A DNA stretch of 64,000 bases. It comes from Prostheceraeus crozeri. Taxonomy: Eukaryota; Platyhelminthes; Polycladida; Euryleptidae. The stretch is from NCBI GenBank assembly GCA_907163375.1, contig CAJQUW010008020.1, positions 124,001 to 188,000 of the forward strand, given 5' to 3'. How positions within the stretch are numbered: the stretch's first letter is position 1; each line of letters opens with the position of its first letter. Made by a program: the position numbers and the translations under genes. Shown here one piece after another: positions 58,529 to 64,000 of the stretch. The notes beneath the pieces are model-generated. The model was not told the origin of the DNA and searched no databases. It saw nothing but the letters and a program-made list of their open reading frames with translations.

Positions 58529-60541
58529 ATGAGGAAATTAGAGGAGGAGGGAAAGACAGTTCAGAAGGGAGACGAGGAAGGCTTGCAGGAGTGGAGAGAT
58601 AAATTGGTACAAAATCACAGCTCTTTCGAAATGAATGAAGAACATTTGGCAGTATTGCAATTAGGGCAGCAGTTTGCGATCCGGGAAAGGACGGTGAAGG
58701 TGGATGACATCATTTCGGGAATAGAGTCTGCGATCGCCTCTGAGTCTAATGAGGCAAGGAAAGAGGAGGTCAGAGTAGAGGTCAAAAGGTGCATAAAGAG
58801 GAGTAAAAGGAAGAGGATCACAGACAATTTGACGAAGGGAGAGAGGAGAGGACTGAAAGAGTTGAGAGAAGAGGTAAAGGAAGGGCATATCAGAATCCTA
58901 GAGGCGGATAAAGGGAGAACCACAGTGTTGCTGGATGAAGATGACTACCGGAGCAAGATCGAGGATGTATTGAGGGAGGGAGATTACGAGGAGTTGAAGG
59001 CCAAGGACCCTTGGAAAACGGTCAGGAGAGAGTTGATTGAAGTTTTTAGAACTATGGTGGAGAGAGGAGAGTGCACGAAGGAGGAAATGTGGAGATGGAT
59101 ACCGGCTAATTACAAGATTCCTACCATGTTTGGTATGCCGAAAGTGCATAAGGAGGGCATGCCTTTGAGACCGGTAGTGAATTCGAGAGGAGGACTACTA
59201 CATGGACTAGCAAGGAAATTAGCGGACATTTTGAAACCTTATGGAAATAGGATTGACAGCAGGATACGGAATAGGAAGGAGTTATGTGAGGTGATCATAG
59301 GTTGGGAGATATCGCCTGAGGACAGAATTTTTTCGTTGGATATCAAGGCTATGTATCCGTCGGTTCCTGTGGACTCGGCGTTAGAGGTGGTAGAGGACAT
59401 TTTGAAAGAGGACATAAAGCTTGGTGAAAGGAGCAGATGGAGGGTGGAGAGCATCATGCAACTTCTTCGATTAACTTTGAACTCGGCGATTTTCATGGTG
59501 GGAAAGAGACATTACAGGCAGACGACAGGGCTAAGCATTGGAAGCGCAGTATCCCCCATAGTGGCAGACTTGTATATGGACAGGTTTGAGAAAGAAGGGT
59601 TTGAGGAAGCCAGAAGGGCGGGAATTGAGATACCGAGATACTTCGTGAGATACGTGGATGACACTTTGGGAGTGATTAAGAATGAAGAGAGTTTGGCGGA
59701 GCTGGTAAACTCCTTGAATAGGAGAACACAAAAAGTGAAATTCACAAGCGAAGTGGATGAAAGAGGAAAATTGCCTTTTTTGGATGTACTGGTGGAGAAC
59801 AGGGAAGGCCAGCTGAGGACATCTGTGTATAGGAAAGCTACGCACACCGATGTGTACATTCATGAAAGATCGGAGCACAGCAATGGGGTTAAGGCAGGTG
59901 TGATAAAAGGAATGGTGAGAAGGGCAGTGGAGGTGTGCAGTGACGGAGAGAGTTTGACGAAGGAAATAAATCATATTGAGAAGGTGTTTGGGTTCAACGG
60001 GTATGACAGACGGTTCGTCAGAAGGTGTATTCGCAGCAGGAACTGCGTCGGTAGGGAGGCCGGAGAAAGGGACTTAGAGGAGGAGAAGAAAAAGAAGAAG
60101 TGCTACATTCCTTATGTGAGAGGCTTAAGCGAGCGAGTCAGGAAAGTGATGAAGAGATTTGAATATCGGGTAGTGGATCGGAGCGGCAGAAAATTAGGGG
60201 GTTTATTGAGGAAGGATGTGGAGCAGGACGCGAAGGAGGTTGTTTATTGTTTAAAGTGTGGGATCTGCGACGCTAAGTATGTGGGGGAGACAAAACGCGG
60301 CATGGAACAAAGAATGAAAGAACACAAGAAGAAAGTGAGGGAGGCAGAAGTGCAGTCATCGGAGGTGGCCAGACACGTGTGGGAGCTTGGTCATCGGATG
60401 CAGTGGGATAGGGCAGAGGTGATAGCGAGAGAGAGAGAGACAGGGAAGAGACGAGTGAAGGAGGCAATTTGGACGCACAGATTAGGGGGCTACAACAGGT
60501 GCCATGACATCGGCCAAGCATGGAATGAATTGATCAAATGA
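58529..60541 (+). CDS. PLE reverse transcriptase-GIY-YIG protein, right copy
   Basis: The ATG at 58529 (MRKLEEEGKTVQKGDEEG) is the first Met within PLE-specific sequence. The frame continues upstream through LVQQESERTG and, beyond 58421, into antisense of the left arm, which is not PLE coding. 670 codons cover the RT and a GIY-YIG endonuclease with motif A at about 59336-59370, YVDD at 59651-59662 and the nuclease block at about 60239-60300. The G-rich codon usage (AGG, GAG, GTG) differs sharply from the AT-rich neighbours. The gene appears undamaged, but its native N-terminus may still be missing. Confidence 0.92.
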   Translation: MRKLEEEGKTVQKGDEEGLQEWRDKLVQNHSSFEMNEEHLAVLQLGQQFAIRERTVKVDDIISGIESAIASESNEARKEEVRVEVKRCIKRSKRKRITDNLTKGERRGLKELREEVKEGHIRILEADKGRTTVLLDEDDYRSKIEDVLREGDYEELKAKDPWKTVRRELIEVFRTMVERGECTKEEMWRWIPANYKIPTMFGMPKVHKEGMPLRPVVNSRGGLLHGLARKLADILKPYGNRIDSRIRNRKELCEVIIGWEISPEDRIFSLDIKAMYPSVPVDSALEVVEDILKEDIKLGERSRWRVESIMQLLRLTLNSAIFMVGKRHYRQTTGLSIGSAVSPIVADLYMDRFEKEGFEEARRAGIEIPRYFVRYVDDTLGVIKNEESLAELVNSLNRRTQKVKFTSEVDERGKLPFLDVLVENREGQLRTSVYRKATHTDVYIHERSEHSNGVKAGVIKGMVRRAVEVCSDGESLTKEINHIEKVFGFNGYDRRFVRRCIRSRNCVGREAGERDLEEEKKKKKCYIPYVRGLSERVRKVMKRFEYRVVDRSGRKLGGLLRKDVEQDAKEVVYCLKCGICDAKYVGETKRGMEQRMKEHKKKVREAEVQSSEVARHVWELGHRMQWDRAEVIARERETGKRRVKEAIWTHRLGGYNRCHDIGQAWNELIK

Positions 60542-60600
60542 CTCATTGATGTATTATGTATTCCCATTTCTAAATTGAATGTTACGACATGAATAAATCA

Positions 60601-60647
60601 TACGCCTGATGATGTCCGAGCGATTCGGTCGAAAGGCGCCTCGCGTA
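60601..60647 (+). ncRNA. Hammerhead ribozyme motif, right PLE copy
   Basis: Stem I TACGC/GCGTA (60601-60605 with 60643-60647), core CTGATGA (60606-60612), stem II with TCCGA/TCGG pairing around GCGAT, GAAA (60631-60634), tiny stem III GGCGCC, and TC before the predicted cut after 60642. This is the minimal type I architecture described for PLE hammerheads. A T before stem II and a U-U pair in it are deviations, so activity needs testing. Confidence 0.7.
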
Positions 60648-60696
60648 CTGTTATAGTTTTGATTTTTGCGGTGGTACTGTCCAGGATTCGTTATAA

Positions 60697-60963
60697 TTCA
60701 TCTGTTTTATTAATGTTCTTATATGAATTAGCCTTTTTAATACCGCCATCAATAAGTTCTTTCGGATATTTTAATCTCAATAAGATTTCACGCAATTCGT
60801 TCAGTCTTTTGGTTCTAATTTCGCTGTCTGACACAATACGTTTTATCCGGTATGCAAGGTTAAAGGGAATATTCCTTTTTATATGCTGGGGATGGCACAT
60901 CATATAAAAGGGATGGGGGTGCCATCCATAACTTAAGGGATCATGTGACTGATAATGCAGCAT
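60697..60963 (-). pseudogene. PLE fragment continuing the older element
   Basis: Reads CHPQHIKRNIPFNLAYRIKR, then ERTKRLNELREILLRLKYPK-like VSDSEIRTKRLNELREILL and LIDGGIKKANSYKNINKTDE, the block that in PLEs links the RT to the C-terminal nuclease. It is followed directly in sense by the 56260-55644 piece across the inserted palindrome. Confidence 0.9.
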
Positions 60964-61034
60964 CTCATTCGGTGATAAATATTTCTGAAGATAGCTTCAC
61001 TAGCGAGGAAGTTCAATTACTCAGTCTTCGTATT

Positions 61035-61735
61035 TTTTATGTCGTGGCCAAGGGAACGAATTTCAATTGACGAGGAAAAAGCTGAAGCTGAGGCTGCCTT
61101 TAGTCAGATTGCTAGCATTTCTTCTCTTACTGAAGACACCTTGCATACTTTCAACATTAATTTCGAGGTACTTTTAAGTCTTATTTCTCTCGTCATAAAG
61201 TTTTCAAACATTGGAAATCTAAGTTGAAGATTCTTCGAAGCCTATCCTCTAGAAAACATTTATACATCAGCAAATTCGATAAAGGCAATGGCGTTGTCAT
61301 TGACAAACACAATCTTATGTTGAAAAAATGACCACTCTACTCAGTGATATCTGTCGCTTCAAACCATATTTATATTGTGCCCGATCAAAGAAAAATCCGT
61401 TTATCCTCGAAGAGGATAGATTTATTCGCAAGCTGACATAAATGAAGACGAGGGGCCTAGTTTCTTATAGACAGTTCTTTACAGTTCTTTAAGATTGTAA
61501 AACGGGTTGGTTCTCAACCGGCGAGACTTTACGGGCTTCCTAAAATCCACAAAAACAAGGAGGACCCTCCTTATTGTCAGATTTCGAACATGATTAATTC
61601 GTATCCTTCCAAGTTACCCAAGTGGTTGGACAATGTTCTCAAACCTCTCATTCCAAAAACGCATTCTGTCAAAGATACTTTTGAGTTTGTGGATTCTCTG
61701 AATGAATTAAACTCACAGAATACGCGCGCAACTTA
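61035..61735 (+). pseudogene. PLE reverse transcriptase N-terminal fragment
   Basis: Readable in pieces: FSQIASISSLTEDTLHTF, ISKFDKGNGVVIDKHNLMLK, SQPARLYGLPKIHKNKEDPP and NSYPSKLPKWLDNVLKPLIP, then KTHSVKDTFEFVDSLNELN. The DKGNGVVI and ARLYGLPKIHK blocks are typical of PLE RTs before motif A. Several stops and frame changes separate them, and the element ends near 61735. Confidence 0.85.
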
Positions 61736-62351
61736 TCAGTTACGATGTGAAAACTCTTTTCACGACTACACTGTAAACCAAACTGCCCAATATGTGACCG
61801 ATTATGTGCCCGACGCATTTTTGTCACATATCGGTCACATTTGGTCACATATGCGACCGATGATGAATCACCATAGATCGTGCATATGCGGCGAGTGCTC
61901 GATGAGAATAATTCAAATTGATTTTCCGAATACTTTGCGGTATGTTTTATTCAAGAACATCACTGGCAAGAAGATGTTATCATATTGAAAACTGTTTTAA
62001 TCAGGATAATGATTGTGTGATTGAAAAATGTGACACATGTCTTCGCTTAATCTGCTTGATCTCGCCAGGAAGTTGTATCATCGTGATGTAAATGAAGTTG
62101 TATTATCTTGCCTAGACAGCGTGAAACAAATGAGCCTTATGTCAATGGTCTGGTTGTTTATTACATTGAGAATGATAAACTGGGAGAAATTACATAATGA
62201 CGTCCTATTCCCAAATAGAATCTTCAATCGCAATGTCTTGAGAAGTGAGTCTATAGAAAATTTAATCAATGTATAGATGGTTCAGTCAAACAATTTTATC
62301 GGTAAAAACAGGAATAGATGCTGCCACAGCCATCACTTGTTTCATTGGCGT
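61736..62351. other. Intergenic DNA with short repeats
   Basis: At 61766-61860, ACACTGTAAACC is followed by repeats of GTCACATAT and GACCGAT-type words (AATATGTGACCGATTATGTGC, CACATATCGGTCACATTTGG in pieces). This may be a foldback or non-autonomous element tip. No gene recognised. Confidence 0.4.
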
Positions 62352-62384
62352 ATAGATAAGCTGTTTACTACACAGCTTATCTAT
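62352..62384. repeat. Small hairpin with 13-bp arms
   Basis: ATAGATAAGCTGT at 62352-62364 and ACAGCTTATCTAT at 62372-62384 pair exactly around TTACTAC. It could be a structural relic or chance. Confidence 0.6.
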
Positions 62385-64000
62385 TTGTTTTTGAACATCA
62401 GGTGGCGGTTGGCGTTGAGCAACACACTGATGAAGACATTCTGAATTAAGCATTGATGGTTAATTCAAAAGTAAATGGAAAGTAGAATATGTATCGAATG
62501 ATTTGCAAATATTCGTTGGTCTTTCCATAAGTTCCTCAATTGAAAGTATGGTCTTTTCTTCCCACCAAGAAGTGGAATCATTGGAACAAGGACCGTAGAC
62601 CTATGTTGAATAGGTTGAATTTAGTTCGATGTTGGCTAATGGGTTGGTTCGATATTAATGTCTTTCTTTATCGTCTTGAATGAATCACATGACGAATATG
62701 TCATGGAAAGATCAAAAGTTGAATGAAAAAAGGATGTCTTATTTCATAATGTTTCATGATCATCTCAGATTGGCATCTAATTGACTGTTCGATGTCCAGT
62801 TATTAATTGTGCTTCTGAAAAATGCCATAAATACCAAGTTCAAATCTTACAGATGTGGAAATTGACATATATCACCGCCGAAACAATCTTGGAACTACTT
62901 CAGTGAAACATCAGTGGAATGTATACACAGACTTAAAGATCCTGACGACTATAATGGGCATGAAAAATTGATTTACTAAATAGAATTGCGTGTTCTGTAT
63001 GTGAGACAGTCACAAGAGAGGAATTAGTAAAAGTGAGCTCAGCGCTGTAACTCCCGGAGGACAACATGTGGAAGACAACCAATTGATCAACCCAAGACTT
63101 TAAGTGATTTTTCAACCTTCATATACATTCAACTCGGACTTGCAAAATAGTCAATCAAATGATTGAATCCAGATAGTCGGACTTGGTTCTTCCCACATTT
63201 CCTGGCTTTTCTGATGTTTCACAGTCAATTAATAAGTGAGAAAAATTGAATGGCAACAATTGGAAGATGTGCATGGACATCATTATTCACGGGTTTCTTA
63301 GAAATCATAAATACGACTATTGTGAGAACTTGATTGAGAGTTTATTGTAATGCTTTACGAAAAGTTGGGTTTTAATAAGCCAATAAAATTGCTTCGCCTT
63401 CACGGTTATTTAGACATTTTTGACCGAAGGCTGCAGTATTCAATGATAAACACGGAGAGCACGAGAGAGCAACGATGCAATGGTCAGTGGGACACATCGG
63501 TGATTATATTTCGTCTGTTCTTTGAAATGATAAAGTGATTCCAGAGTAAAATATTTTCGTAGTTCACTAATGTTGTGAAATTAGTGATCACGTCTGTGCG
63601 TCATTTTTGTTTATTTTTATTATTCTTATTATCAAAATCTAATTTGTCTTCACATTCATCAAAAGAGAAAATACCTAGCTTCATCTTAAATACGATTATG
63701 ATAAATAAAATACCGAAAGTTTCTCTTAACACATTAACTAAACACACTATCAAAAAACTTCAAATTCTTGTTTTTCAGAGTCGAATAGACCAAACCAATT
63801 TTCTTAAATAAATTCATCAAATGCATGATGTTTGAGTTATTTTTACCATGAAAAAAGGACAGTTGAAACTTTCCATACACCCTGTAACAAACGAATAATG
63901 AAAATAAGTAATTTAAAAACTTTACTTCAAATTCGTGCTTCTCAGGGTCGAATTAACCAGAATCAATATTCATATAAGGCAGCATGTCACAAATACGCTT
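62385..64000. other. Intergenic DNA
   Basis: AT-rich with no recognisable gene, RNA or named mobile element. Confidence 0.45.

Larger units (their letters stand above)
56261..60696. mobile_element. Palindromic head-to-head pair of full-size Penelope-like elements
   Basis: Arms of about 2.13 kb (56286-58421 and 58562-60696) are near-identical reverse complements, each a PLE whose 3' end points outward. The 140-bp centre belongs to the longer, right copy. A 14-bp target duplication (TTCATCTGTTTTAT) brackets the whole unit, plus 25 extra bases at the left edge (56261-56285). Head-to-head inverted pairs fit the known terminal structure of PLE insertions. Base composition is much more GC-rich than the surroundings. 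Confidence 0.93.
55564..60963 (-). mobile_element. Older Penelope-like element, split by a later insertion
   Basis: The minus-strand pieces 60963-60697 and 56260-55564 read as consecutive parts of one PLE. They are interrupted by 56261-60696, with the 14-bp sequence TTCATCTGTTTTAT at both junctions (56247-56260 and 60697-60710). The 3' end carries a hammerhead-like motif. The 5' part beyond about 60963 is not clearly continuous. Confidence 0.85.

Noticed and set aside
57008-59974. Numerous antisense frames in the PLE palindrome
   Set aside because: They mirror each other in both arms and are Ser/Leu/Phe-rich shadows of the RT gene.

Overview
This is animal nuclear DNA, most likely from an invertebrate. 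It is AT-rich, has spliced host exons, and is crowded with mobile elements typical of aquatic metazoans: a Polinton, several Penelope-like elements (PLEs), a Tc1 transposon and LINE scraps. The species cannot be fixed from the sequence. The only good host gene candidate is a pair of phase-compatible exons (11658-11888 and 13613-13881) that encode the C-terminal half of a kringle domain followed by one membrane helix and a short tail.

Layout. Positions 1-16557 are host DNA with decayed elements: a PLE fragment (3840-4616), a 4.4-kb DNA element with long composite terminal repeats and a transposase-like gene (5448-9846), and two retroelement scraps (10695-11060, 14681-15150). Positions 16564-40973 hold one Polinton of about 24.4 kb with AG...CT ends, terminal inverted repeats of about 2 kb and a 6-bp target duplication, GACACA. 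It looks whole and young. After a quiet stretch comes a chain of insertions separated by TA microsatellite (44369-55480): a hairpin, a Tc1 element, a PLE with inverted terminal repeats, a second hairpin, and an array of five 1251-bp units, each encoding a 339-aa coiled-coil protein. Finally, 55564-60963 is an older PLE split by a near-perfect 4.4-kb palindrome made of two head-to-head full-size PLEs. More PLE debris lies to the right.

Polinton gene set. Replication and integration: protein-primed-type family B DNA polymerase, retrovirus-like integrase with a chromodomain, and a DEDDh-like exonuclease candidate. Virion: double-jelly-roll major capsid protein, two paralogous penton/minor-capsid candidates, a basic core-like protein, an adenain-like protease and an FtsK/HerA packaging ATPase. 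Accessory: two RING-like zinc proteins and several unknowns. The standout is a 181-aa open frame at 30543-31088 that reads as a two-lobed TATA-binding protein. It lies immediately downstream of, and overlaps, one of two paralogous small proteins with a possible PC4-like fold. Together they suggest that the element carries its own transcription-initiation factors. This fits the TATA boxes visible in front of its outer transcription units.

PLE biology is the second theme. At least six PLE-derived loci are present. Two kinds of 3' end carry hammerhead-ribozyme cores, and the 1251-bp array carries a hammerhead-shaped fold at each unit junction.
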